Below, piece by piece: positions 35,501 to 47,967 of a stretch of 64,000 bases of DNA. Source of the DNA: Alitta virens (taxonomy: Eukaryota > Annelida > Polychaeta > Phyllodocida > Nereididae); the NCBI GenBank assembly GCA_932294295.1, contig OW028584.1, positions 6,952,407-7,016,406 on the forward strand, given 5' to 3'. Numbering within the stretch: position 1 is the first letter of the stretch; every line of letters begins with the position of its first letter. The position numbers were made by a program, and so were the translations under genes. The notes under the pieces were generated by a model. That model saw only the letters and a program-made list of their open reading frames with translations. It did no database searches and was not told the origin of the DNA.

Positions 35501-38500
35501 TACAAGTATTCTAGTTATACATCCTTTGATTCACCTTAGAATACAGTCATAATGAGCTGCTATTAGTGAGTTAACTGCCATATGTAATATATAACCACCA
35601 TATACTAAATACATGATGAACTTGTTACTATGAACATATCTGCTCTAAATCTGTGCATTAAAGAAATGGCTCTTTTTTATTTTAGGAAATACAATATATT
35701 CAAGATTCAAGAATATATTCTTGGGTTGATCAGGAGATACATAAGAATGTCTCATACAATTAATAATTTCTAAAATCCAGATCAGAAATGTAAATGATGC
35801 TCCATGATGTAGAAGAGTATATACATACAATTATAGTAAGAAATTTAATATTGAATGGTTCAAATTATGAAAGTTATGAAAGATAAAAAGAATAATTCAA
35901 ATTATGAGTTATGAAAAATTATGAAAGATAAAAAGGATAATTCAAATTATGAGAGTAATGAAAAATAAAAAGATTGCACATAATAAATTATGTTCATGGG
36001 TAAATAATATATATATATATATACATACATATGTTGAGTTTAGAGTCCCATGACAGATTTTATGCCAACTATCAGAAATATAATATCCCCCTTATGCTTA
36101 AATTTTCACAAGGTTATCTCAGTAGTGCTTTTCGCAAATATATTATACCATATTTTCAAATTATCATTATTATGCATATAATTATTTACGTATTCCAATA
36201 AAGTCTCTTGTATCGCTGGCCAGCAATTAACTTTTTGAGGGGTCTCCAATGCGCTTAGAAAAAGTACGTTGAACCTCTCATATATAAGAAAAATAAACAG
36301 AGTCTGAGTCTAGTCTAAAAAATAGCTCATTTTTTGCTAACCCCCCCCCCCCCCACCCACATATCTGTAGATAGATTTCAACGGCATCTGATTTATGACC
36401 ATTCTTCAACCTATCACTGATGTTGCTGTGAAGCTATTGCATCATCTCAGAAAACCAAATCTTAGCATGTTTTTGAGATTCTGATTACCATACAGATATA
36501 ATCAAGCAGTATTAAGTTAATTAACAAGCTTTGAATAAGTTTATTATGTTCAGATATGCATGGATTGCAGTTGAATTAAATTAAAATTAAAATTTCTATT
36601 TGCACTATTAAAATAGTTTTAATCATTTAACTCTTACATTAATTCTTTGCTTTTCAATGAAAGGGAAGAATTAAAAAGAAAACTGTATTTCAGATTGTTC
36701 ACATGTATGATTGACAGTTTGAAATGGACAGTCAACATAATTTGTTTTTTCAATTAACAAAAGCTAAAAACTCATCTTATTTTCTCTAACAAGTTTAGAA
36801 ATCTGTATCCTTTCAACTTCAAAATTGTTACAAATCAATAGCAATACATTCCAAGGCTGGAACTGTTGGTCTCAACATATCCTTGCTTCAGGAAAGACAG
36901 ACTGAATAACCTACTAGGTTAAATTTGTTTGCTACAAGTTGTAAATATTACAAGGGTTATATGGTTTAGAGTGAACTGAGGTTGAATGAAAATGTTAGGG
37001 GTTGACAAACATTCCCTACAGTCCCTGCCAGCCTTTTGATCTTGGATCCTCTGCTCTCTGATTTATGCTTGACTTGACAGATAAATAACTATTATGTGCT
37101 GCTACAGACTATACAGTGCAGCTGGAAACTGTGTTTTAAATCTATTAACCTCTGGTTATGGAGAATTTGTAATATTCATCACATGTTTTTGCAAGATTTA
37201 GTGTTTTCATGCTTGTATATCACATACAAATGATACAACAGCCCTGCCTGCTCCACACCAGCCCAAAGAGGGCAGCACCTGTCAGTTGAATGGCGGGAAA
37301 TGGGAGTGAAACATCTGTATGTTGTCTGTGAGTGTATGTAGTTGCACAGAAAAAACCACAAACCACAACCATCTGGAGAAATGGGGTATGCCCACACATG
37401 GAAAACTTCAGATCCAATAAAATAATCATCACCAAAAGATAAGGCTGGAATAGGGGGTAAAACCAAAACTTGCAGCTTTATACAGGCCTGAAAATGTTAT
37501 ACTTCTTATGATTAGATAGTAACATTGGGCTATTTGTTTTTGGAACTTATATTATATTAAGTTTGCTCAATGAATTATCATTTAACAATATAATTTGAAT
37601 TACATACTCCGCAAATTAACATCTGATAAAAGGATTTAAATATTGATTTAATTTCACTGATTTTATTGCCCCACTAAAAGTCTCCCTGTGTTTCAGCTGA
37701 CCATTTGATATTGAATGATTTTTTGACGGAATGTTGGCCAGGGTTAATTTCAGCAAATTCAGTGATTATCTGGTGAAAGTCTATGTAATCGATGAAAACA
37801 TTCACTATATCATACCACTACTACAAAATAGCATGTAGTCAGTATTAAAAAAACAACCTCTGCAAAACAGGTTTAAACTTTTTTAATCACTGTAATTTTA
37901 TTAATTATAGATTAATTCAGAAATTATACTTTCCAAACTGTATATTATTATTCCTAATAGGTCGTACAGAAGCTTCGGCTTGGGTCATATATTTTGTATT
38001 ACATTGAATGTGACACCATGATTTAAAACGACTTTAAATACAATTTTAATACCTCTAATTTAAAATTTTTGCTAATTGCATGTACCGTTTATGTGCAGAA
38101 ATATGGCTGACATATTTCTTTACAAAATCCAATGCATATCCTTTTGGTGGGGAGTATACAACCACAAAATTCCCTTGGAAGATTAATTAGGACTGATTAT
38201 CTAAAAATGAGCTAGGTAAAACCATGTTGATATATTATCAATATTAATCAAATTCTAAAATTTAGGTTTGTGGAAATCCTGGATGGGAAAATTTTAGTAT
38301 ATGAGGTCAAAGAATTTCCGGGGATAGATCAAAGATATATGTCTGATCTATCCCAAATTGTAAGATGTCATAAGTGAGATGGATGTTGCCAGGTTTAAGA
38401 AAACTTGGCAAAACTGCCAAGCATGCACCTACATTTTCCCTTATATTTCCCAAAAATTCTTTAGGATGGGGAAAAAGCCAGCCTGCATCTTTGCCATTTG

Positions 38501-41500
38501 TCCCCCCCCCCCCCCAGCCAAACACTTGGGGCCTGCTGCTATGCGCCCGCCGTGCATTTTAATAATATTATTTTAGGATCCCCAAGCATACTGCGTCTGT
38601 GTGGAAATGGACATGAAAATTAGATACATTTAAAGCAAAACCAGTGGCAGATGTTTACATAGCAGCCACATTATAAATAAACAAACACAAGTTTTTTTTA
38701 AAGTCTGTGGCACTATTTTAAGCAATGACTATTTGCATATACTGTTCCACCACAGATTAGGTTGTAGTACAATATTTTTGATAATTAACAGTTATAACAT
38801 TACCCAATTACCAGCCCACTAATTTTTTTTTTTAGTAACGTTCCAAAAAGATTACTGTAGTGATGGATGTCATACATCCTTGCTATAATCGGCTTGCCAG
38901 AATGATGATAAGTAAAACTACATTAAGCCGTTGGTTACCAGTGATTTATAACATGTAATTTAGATATATCTGAATATTTTTTCGGGGCTTATCAATATCA
39001 CAAGCAGATGGCATTTATTATAATGCCTGTTATACGCATGCTATTTACACTTTATCTTGTTTACAGAGTGTGCATGGGGGGAGACGGTAAAAAAACTCTC
39101 AGATCATCTTTATAACAGTCATAGCTTAGTTCTGTGGAGTTTCAAAGACCTATACTAATTTGCTAATTAGTTATTTAATACAAATGTAGAAATTGTTGTG
39201 GATTAAAGGTTGCATTTTCAAGGTCATTAATTGGTTAGAGTAACAGGCAATAGGGCAAAATGTTTTTATGATCTAAGATGAGGTGTTTTTGCCCCAAAAG
39301 TTGGCAAAAAAAGTGATAACACACACAAAATAAAGTTAATAATCTAATTATTGGTCATTATGACCTCGAAAATAACGAAAATTAGATATCTTATAATTAA
39401 TTTCTAGCAACGTAATCATAATTCTTAATCTATTTTTAACTGCCTAAATGCAATTACCTATGTGATGTTCATTCTATTAATTAAAATCAAAAATGAGCAG
39501 TTCAGAGGGAAGAATCTTTTTTAAGAGCTGTATAGGGTCCAATAGTGCTTGCCCTGTTGAAAGCATGAGAGTTTTGAAATAAAGTCTCGCATAAAATACA
39601 GCTATACTACTAGCTCTACAGTTGTTAATTACATTCATCAAATGTTTGGTAGATGTAGTGAAATTTATCAGAAAACTCAAAGTCAATTTTCATAACAGAT
39701 AGAGCTGAAAAAAACAGCATTTTTTTTTGCCTTTTTAGTGTTACATTTTGAAATTAGTGAAATATCCTTGATTTATTTCAATAATTTGTGCTAATAATTC
39801 AATATCCCAGGCTATGATATTCTAATGTATATTTAGCCTACTCATTTTAAACTAAGATAATTTTGCATTTATTCTTTGCTCTGCCTGTTCACTGCTCATT
39901 TCACAAAAGACACTCTTCATACTAAAATTAGGAAAAATTTCATATTTAAGTTTTTGTTGAAGAAATTATGAAAGTAATTTAGCATATAGATTGCTGAAAT
40001 TTTGGAGAAAGATAGTAATAATAGTTGTTAAAATATCTGCAACTCAAACTTTAAAATAGCTTTTTCCTTGTGTCACTGGTATCTATGAATTAGAGGGAAG
40101 ATTATTTTGTTGATCATATCATGCCAGACTTTTAAAAATTCCTTATGTTACCAATTAATGTAGTTAGAGCCCAACAAAAATAGAAAATGGGTGTCCCGAG
40201 CGTCATGCCCTTACATCAATGTTCTTAAATTCTCTGTTCCAATCAATAAAATTAACAATCCTGTCACAAGATAATCAAATTGAAGGACTGAGCCACCTGT
40301 TTACTTGTGTTATTGGCCAATTAGAACAAGAATATGATTAATTTGCGGTGTCTAGAAGAGGGATATCAAACTGTTGTTGAATTTATTGAAAAATGAAACT
40401 TACAATAGTATTGATACGAGAATTACAGTTATAGAGAAGGTCGTTACCTTTTATGAAGATTTAACATAGTGAGGTCAGGACATGGGGACATGGTCAGGGG
40501 GCATGCTCCAGGAAAAGTTTCAAAATATTACATTTGTTATTTATGAAAGTCTGCATTCTGGAGTATTCTGAAATGCATCATTTAAATCAAAAGACTTCTG
40601 TTTTAAATGTCCCATCATGCCAGTCAATACCATGATGGTGAAGAGACTCATGATTCCCAATCATGTACAAACATTTGGGTAATAGAAAATCTAGCTATGT
40701 TAGGTCGGTGGTGACAATAAAACAAAAAATATATGATACAGTAGTTTTTAACCGAACAATATAATAACAAAAACAAGATTTATATATTTATATGTAAGCA
40801 ATGTTTTAATTGGGTAAAAAACCCTTAATATGTCGTATATAGTGTAGTAGTGCCTTTTGGGTTTTCATGGGCCAAAATTATTATTATTAGGGAAAATACT
40901 CTATATGGCCTAGTTGTGCAATTTGATGATCACATTGACATGTCTCGCATATGTTTTACAAAGTTTGACAAAAAAAAAATTGTATTTGTTGCCGGAGCAG
41001 AACTCTCACACTAGTGCACCTAGATACCCAAAACTTGCCAGAATAAATGCTGATGTGCCTTTTGGGGGCCTCAAGACCATTTATAATTCGAAATTGAAGT
41101 ATAATAAGGTGAAAGTAAGAACAACTCTTGTTCCTTCAAACATCCCTGTCTAAAGTACAATCAATCGCACATGAGTGAAATTTTCCATATAACTTATCTA
41201 AATTAAAGTTATTTTACTTATGAACTTAACTTGGACATCCATGTTATGCTTAATGTAAATTCTGGAAAAATGCTAAAAATCGTGTAAAATGTATTTACAG
41301 GCCAGACCAATCTTTGCATGTTATTCTGCACCCAGACCAATCTTTGCATGTTATTCTGCACCCATCTGAATTAATTTTTTCCAAATTTTGTAAAACATAG
41401 CCAATACATATTATGTAAGTGGCTATCAAAAGGCACATCTACGCCACATAGATTATTACTGTAAGAAATCTGGTTTGTGTAATTGCATTAGTGTGTAAGT

Positions 41501-44500
41501 TCTGCTCCAGAAAAAAAGTATCTCAAGGAAGGACATGCATGAATGTTTGTCAGTGAAAACAATTACCCTCTTCTAAGTACATTCAAATGATTCGATGAGG
41601 AATAAAAAATGCCTGTTAGGTTTGCTTGTAAATACTAGTTATCACTATAGAATGGTTTAAGGGATGGATAACATGGAACGCTGTGTTAATTTTTGTTCTG
41701 TTTAGTTTGTACACTCAAATGTTAATTCTATTTTACAGGCAACAACCTGGTCCCCAGAACAAAATGTGGTAATGAATGAGCTGTGGGATAGAGGTATGAC
41801 ATCTACGGCATCTTGCCACCAGCCTTACATGTTAGAAACAACCGAACGAACTTGACATTCTTTGGCAGAAATTAAGGTAAATGCAACAAAATGTTTTCAT
41901 GTGTGTCTTCTGATTCTATAGAGAATTCCCAGCCAAGGGTAATGCAATGTATTTTTCACCCAAATAGAGTATGCCAAATATTAGGTTTATATAAATACTT
42001 TTGTTTCAGAACAAGATCGGTGTAATGGCAAGGACAAAAAAAACCCCTAAAACTAAGAAGGTACACTGTCAGGGTCCTACGCGAGGTCCATCTGCCATAT
42101 CCCTGTTTGCTAAGGGCTTTGTTGCAGGTAAAAACAAATCTAATGGCAATTTATGCAATTACATACAAGTTTATAGAAAAGCATTTCCAATTTCTAATGA
42201 ATTTTTGTAAATCAATATATTATTTTATTTTTTTTGGTCATTGCAGAAGATAGAGAAAATTATCTTAAAAGTATGCATGAAAGCTGGAAAGAGCAGCCAC
42301 AGACACGAAAAGAAGAATTAGCCCTGGAAGCAAAAAAAATCAGAGAAAGGCCAGATAATGAACTTTCTAAAGAAGACCAGAGCAGCCGGATTTCATCTTT
42401 TGCCAGACAGATGTCACAACTGGTATGTTTGTTTTATGAATTTGCTAAAAACAAATTAAACAAATAATTATCTACATATTGTAGGTACGTATTTGTAATG
42501 ATTTTGTATAATTGTCAATACTGGAAGTAATCTCCATGATATTGAAATACTGTATGGTTCAAAACTGAAGACTTTCCAGCATAGTAATAAAACAATATGT
42601 TAGAATTTTTAAAAGCTAAATTTCATGGTATAAAAAACAATTGTAGATGAAATTGAGATGTTTAGGAAATCTTTGTGGTTTCAGTCACGGAGAGTAGAAG
42701 ATATGGGAGGTCATATCATGTTTGTGATAGTAAAAAATGGTGAATGCCACAAAGGTGGTTCTAACGAAGCTGTCAAGTTTATCGACAACACCGTGCCTAA
42801 TTTTTGGGACAAGTTTGCAATAAAATTTGGTAAGCATTTTCATATTATTTGGAAACTTTAGACATCTTTCAGGTTTTAGGATGGGATTGAGCATCCTCGA
42901 AATTAACAAATATATCTGAGATCAATACTGGATATAGATTTGAACCCAGTTCTTGAAAATTGCTGCAAAAAACAACAAATGATATGATGATGCACCTTTT
43001 TTTATAGCAGGAGAAGGTAGTGCTGTCCCCCAAGATGGCGATCATGAAAATCGGGCAGCAAAGAAGCGCAAATTGGAGGCACAAGTTAGACAACTTCTAA
43101 ATGAGAAGTACAGTAAGTAGCCTTTTGAAATGCAAACATATTTGCCGATATAATAAATGCATTATAAATCGTTTTTTTCTCTGTCAGTTATCATGGATAT
43201 GCAAGACTTGAAAGCCTTGATATGTTTTGATATAATAATACTTGAGAGCTCTTGAAAGAATGTCTGCAAATGAAAAGACACTTTGGTTTACCAATACCTA
43301 AATACTTAAATTGATATATGAAGAATTGTTTCTTTTTCAGGTAAATTCGTGGGAAAGCAAGCCAAATTTCCATATAAGGATTTTCTATTAGGGAAATGTA
43401 ACTTTGCTATTGCTGGAATGCCTCAAAATATGACCATTAGGGAGCTCAACAGGATGGGCACTCATCAGTTGAAAATTATTCTGGCAGCTCCAATTAACTT
43501 CATTGGTAAGATATATATTTCTTGTACAAGATCTAAATCAGTATATATCACATCATATTAACACATCTGACGACTTATGTTTCATCATCACCTATGGCCA
43601 TATAAGCCAGTCCTACCTTGCCAGGTTATATTTGGGGGAAAAGTTTTATTTTAGACAGCATTTATGCAGGGCTTTTATATGAAGTGGGACTATATTCGAG
43701 TAGGGCCTCTCATATTTAAGTGCAATGAAGGACACTAAACAAATGTGAAGATCTTAATAAAAAAAAGTGCTAAAAGATGGTAAATTCTTGGACTTCTCTC
43801 CGTTAATACAGTTAGTTATATAAAATATGGTCGACTATATACAGCTGTGGCCACCCCTTCCTGGCTGTAATATTTCCATTATAATTAATTTCAGCAACTA
43901 CTAATAACCTTGCTGTAACTACAAAATATAATTGTTTTGGTCCTATTATTTATAGTAATAAATACTAATATTTAAAGTAATTAATCCCTTTGCCAGGAAC
44001 ACAGTTAATCTGCCAAGGTTAAGACAACCTTTACCTTTTATAAGTGCAATGATTAATCTAATGCTGTTTATCATAGACAAGACTTATGTTACATAAGTAA
44101 TTTTTCCATTTTAATCAATTTCAGCGGCTACCAATGACCTTGTGGTGACAAATGAAGGTAATTATATTTATACAATATAAACTTTTATAAGTGCAATGAT
44201 TAATCTAATGCTGTATATCATAGACAAGACTTATGTTACATAAGTAATTTTTCCATTTTAATCAATTTCAGCGGCTACCAATGACCTTGTGGTGCCAAAT
44301 GAAGGTAATTATATTTATACAATATAAACTTTTATAAGTGCAATGATTAATCTAATGCTGTATATCATAGACAAGACTTATGTTACATAAGTAATTTTTC
44401 CATTTTAATCAATTTCAGCGGCTACCAATGACCTTGTGGTGCCAAATGAAGGTAATTATATTTATACAATATAAACTTTTATAAGTGCAATGATTAATCT

Positions 44501-47500
44501 AATGCTGTATATCATAGACAAGACTTATATTACATAAGTAATTTTTCCATTTTAATCAATTTCAGCGGCTACCAATGACCTTGTGGTGACAAATGAAGGT
44601 AATTATATTTATACAATATAAACTTTTATAAGTGCAATGATTAATCTAATGCTGTATATCATAGACAAGACTTATGTTACATAAGTAATTTTTCCATTTT
44701 AATCAATTTCAGCGGCTACCAATGACCTTGTGGTGACAAATGAAGGTAATTATATTTATACAATATAAACTTTTATAAGTGCAATGATTAATCTAATGCT
44801 GTATATCATAGACAAGACTTATGTTACATAAGTAATTTTTCCATTTTAATCAATTTCAGCGGCTACCAATGACCTTGTGGTGACAAATGAAGGTAATTAT
44901 ATTTATACAATATAAACTTTTATAAGTGCAATGATTAATCTAATGCTGTATATCATAGACAAGACTTATATTACATAAGTAATTTTTCCATTTTAATCAA
45001 TTTCAGCGGCTACCAATGACCTTGTGGTGACAAATGAAGGTAATTATATTTATACAATATAAACTTTTATAAGTACAATGATTAATCTAATGCTGTATAT
45101 CATAGACAAGACTTATGTTACATAAGTAATTTTTCCATTTTAATCAATTTCAGCGGCTACCAATGACCTTGTGGTGACAAATGAAGGTAATTATATTTAT
45201 ACAATATAAACTTTTATAAGTTCAATGATTAATCTACAGCTGTACATCATAGACAAGACTTATGTTACATAAGTAATTTTTCCATTTTAATCAATTTCAG
45301 CGGCTACCAATGACCTTGTGGTGACAAATGAAGGTAATTATATTTATAAAATATAAACTTTTATAAGTGCAATGATTAATCTAATGCTGTATATCATAGA
45401 CAAGACTTATGTTACATAAGTAATTTTTCCATTTTAATCAATTTCAGCGGCTACCAATGACCTTGTGGTGACAAATGAAGGTAATTATATTTATACAATA
45501 TAAACTTTTATAAGTGCAATGATTAATCTAATGCTGTATATCATAGACAAGACTTATGTTACATAAGTAATTTTATGTTACATAAGTAATTTTTCCATTT
45601 TAATCAATTTCAGCGGCTACCAATGACCTTGTGGTGACAAATGAAGGTAATTATATTTTATACAATATAATGGTTTTTGTCATAGTATTTAAAGTAATTA
45701 ATCCCTTTGCCAGCAACACAGTTAATCTGCAAAGGTCAGGTAACACAGGCCAAACATTTTTGTTGTTTCTAAGGGCAATGATTAATCTGTATCATAGACA
45801 AGACTTAGAATTTCATAGCAACTAATATTTAAATTTTATTTAATTTAGAATCAGAAACTGTTATTTTCTTGTGTAATATCATCCATAGGACTTTCATAAT
45901 AACTAGTAATGTTTGAAATTCATTGCAGAAACTGCCAGGTCTGCAGAAGTAGAGCTTGAAAATGTTCCCAGTGTATCTGAAGGTAAACTTACGATATATA
46001 TATGAAGAAGTAAAACTTGATAGCAGGAATATAGTGCACCTTCAGTTGGAGTATTATCAGTAGATTTTTAATGCCAAGCCATTATACATTTTGCGTCACA
46101 ACCCAGATAGCATTCCAAATCGTTTTAACCTTGGCGAGATGTTGGCGTGTTAATGTTGTTACAACAGTGGGCTACATGGAAACGATGCTGGGCTGATTTG
46201 GAATGCAATCTGGGAAAAATGTCATTTATTTTACTTGACCAACAGTAAGCAGCACTTGGCGCACCATATTTTCATCTCTTTTCTTTTGCCAGAAAAAATC
46301 ATCACTATATGATAATACTATCAAATACAAATGATATTACTATTTGAAACAGAATATGGAAAAAATAAATTATTTTATTGCAAAAGAACCATACGATAAG
46401 TCTTCTTTTTACTTGTTTTTTTTTAAATGTTGCAGAAATAAAAAAATTGTGAAATTCACATTCACAGTATTTTCCAGAAATCAAAAAATTCATACGCATT
46501 TGACACCTGATTTCCTAAATTAAAGTGTTTGGCTATTAAGAAACAGGGCAGATGAAAGTGATAGTATAAAAGATATTAGGATGTCAGCGGCTTTTTGCAC
46601 CCAAATCCCACACCTAATGCCCACTCCAAAGTGACCCTTTAACGTTTTGTGGAAATTATGCTGCTTTTTAAGCATTAATTTGCTTTTCAACTACAGCATA
46701 TGTACAGTTGCTTTTACACATGGCAGTGTCATAGATGAGGGGGGGGGGGGGCACGGGTTTTAAGCAAATTTTGTTAAATCTTATCAAAATTACAGAAAAA
46801 TATAGTTTGTTCGGGCAATTCACTCCTTAAAAGTCCGTAATAGCCCATATTTTGCTGATATTACCCCAAAATTCTTCCCATCTTATCCTTCTTAGATATT
46901 ATTCAGATAGTTTTCAAGGGTTTCCCCACACAGAAATTTTAGTCAACATCAAAACAAGCCTATTAATTATTAGTCTTGACTAGCTGGCAGCACGAATCTA
47001 ATTCGAGTTATGTAATTAGTACTAATAACTCCTAGGCCAAACCAATGCCCCCCCCCCCACCAGTTGCCCCCTCTCTCCTAGGGCAAACAACATCCTGGCT
47101 ACGCCACTGCATTATAATTATACAGACAGCATGTGCACATATATAAATACAAAATATAATGTCATGTAATATAGCATATAGTGAGTTGAAAAGGATTTAG
47201 TGTTGTTCGAATGAAGTGGTCAGTCACACTTCATTCTAGGGCATGGAGACAAGAGTACTCTATGTGCTGGGGTAATCAAAGCACTGGGCGCTGGGAGCGG
47301 GCGCTGGGCGCCGATTACAAAAAGCCATGTCAACATAGTACAAATGATGCCGTAACCTAAAAGTTTATAAAAAAAAAAAAAAATTCTTGTGCAAAACGGT
47401 AAATCGTCATTTTATAAAACTTCTGGGAGTTTTATTTATTTAATGAACCCTCATAGATCTTGCTGTTGCGGCAGAGCAAATTTATGAGAATAATGGCTCC

Positions 47501-47967
47501 GATAGGCAACTGCCTTGAGATACTCCTGTAGAAAATAAAAATACAACCTAAGAATTCTGACCTAATTTTTTATGGTTTATATGGAGGTTAATCTTTTGGA
47601 GCAAAATAAAGGAAATTCTGAGAATCTCATTCAAAACCACTCTGAAAGATTTTCTCTGTGACAGGTCTTTGTTCAATCTTGGATGAACTAGAACATACCT
47701 GCAACAAATGCAAGTACATATATATGCAGGTATAATGTTCTTTTCAGCAATGGCATATGCCAAGAAAATGGCAAACAGGCAATCAAGGAAGAGGAAGTTA
47801 CTTTCAAAAAAGGATGAGAAGGAAGAAGATGCCATGTGCCTCTATTGTGCCATGTCATACCTGACCACTGGAGGCACATGGATTAAGTGTCAGGTTTGCC
47901 ATAATGGGCACATATGGAGTGCTCATCTTCAGATGGCCAAACGTTTATATGTGAACTCTGTGATTAA
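31609..47967 (+). CDS. Homeodomain-like / HMG-box-like / PHD-like protein with microexon array
   Basis: Exons: 31609-31644 (ATG, 12 codons, inferred), 41739-41876, 42010-42127, 42247-42422, 42685-42829, 43011-43112, 43341-43505, eleven 33-nt exons (44125-45646), 45929-45982, 47748-47967. Every junction agrees in phase. The first exons give a basic arm, W-S-P-E-Q, G-M-T-S-T and E-I-K-N-K-I-G, like a divergent homeodomain. Exons 42010-43505 resemble an HMG-box-like region (N-Y-L-K-S-M-H-E-S-W) and a globular part ending L-K-I-I-L-A-A-P-I. The last exon has C-L-Y-C, W-I-K-C-Q-V-C and, one frame on, W-A-H-M-E-C and F-I-C-E-L-C-D-stop: a PHD-like finger split by a 1-nt loss near 47902. A TGA at 41853-41855 interrupts the homeodomain-like part. 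About 506 codons. Probably nuclear and DNA-binding. The function is unknown and the 10-kb first intron is unproven. Confidence 0.6.
33148..33189. mobile_element. 28-bp palindromic micro-insertion with 7-bp TSD
   Basis: Core 33155-33182: left arm CATGGAGTTATAAG, right arm CTTATGACTCCATG (13 of 14 paired). Flanked by the direct repeat ATATAAC at 33148-33154 and 33183-33189. Same design as 34831-34859 and 48965-48992, and the same end type as the 1.3-kb element at 56975. Confidence 0.75.
34824..34866. mobile_element. 29-bp palindromic micro-insertion with near-perfect 7-bp TSD
   Basis: Core 34831-34859: left arm CATGGATGTATCAG, one central A, right arm CTGATACATCCATG (14 of 14 paired). Flanks GTAAAAG (34824-34830) and GTAAAGG (34860-34866) match at 6 of 7. 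It lies just after a 15-base G tract. Confidence 0.65.
35175..35290 (-). repeat. Dispersed repeat, copy 1 (inverted relative to 37235)
   Basis: Its reverse complement shares CTGCTCCACACCA, ATGGGAGTGAAAC and TCTGTATGTTGTCTGTG in order with 37235-37345. Both are interspersed-repeat fragments; family not recognised. Confidence 0.7.
37235..37345 (+). repeat. Dispersed repeat, copy 2
   Basis: Partner of 35175-35290 in the opposite orientation, about 2 kb apart. The open frames on the minus strand here are shadows of the repeat. Confidence 0.7.
40993..41510. repeat. Long inverted repeat (foldback, MITE-like)
   Basis: The left arm 40993-41070 (GGAGCAGAACT ... GATGTGCCTTTTG) is inverted at 41420-41510 with moderate divergence. 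The space between has no gene. A third relative of the arm lies at 4868-4960. A frame at 40914-41153 crosses the left arm and is not called. Confidence 0.5.
41303..41362 (+). repeat. 30-bp perfect tandem duplication
   Basis: A 30-base unit containing ACCAATCTTTGCATG is present twice without spacer (41303-41332, 41333-41362), between the inverted-repeat arms. Confidence 0.9.
43895..43930 (+). pseudogene. Degenerate upstream copy of the 33-nt microexon
   Basis: After an acceptor TTAATTTCAG, CAACTACTAATAACCTTGC aligns with the microexon consensus, but the donor is lost. It sits in a longer ancestral form of the repeat unit: its downstream flank (AAAGTAATTAATCCCTTTGCC near 43974) recurs after the array near 45690. 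Confidence 0.6.
44125..45646 (+). repeat. Tandem array of eleven 33-nt microexons, 147-bp period
   Basis: Exon starts: 44125, 44272, 44419, 44566, 44713, 44860, 45007, 45154, 45301, 45448, 45614. The period is 147 bp except the last interval (166 bp), where a 19-bp piece of intron is duplicated. Each 33-nt copy sits between TCAATTTCAG and GTAATTAT, enters and leaves in phase 1, and encodes A-A-T-N-D-L-V-V-T-N-E; copies 2 and 3 have P for T. All eleven keep the frame and splice sites, adding up to 121 residues. Introns are about 114 bp and almost identical, so the array expanded or was homogenised recently. The divergent exon at 43895 appears to be an older copy. Confidence 0.9.
46102..46214. 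mobile_element. Short MITE-like inverted repeat, 113 bp
   Basis: CCCAGATAGCATTCCAAATC at the left end is inverted at the right end as GATTTGGAATGCAATCTGGG (19 of 20 paired). No reading frame and no clear target-site duplication. It lies in the intron before the last exon of the microexon gene. Confidence 0.65.

Noticed and set aside
38868..38882. GGATGT-CAT-ACATCC palindrome
   Set aside because: Too short, without CATG ends or flanking direct repeats; probably chance.
44125..45646. CRISPR-like array because of regular 147-bp spacing
   Set aside because: The spacers are nearly identical to each other and carry splice sites; this is a eukaryotic exon-intron tandem duplication.
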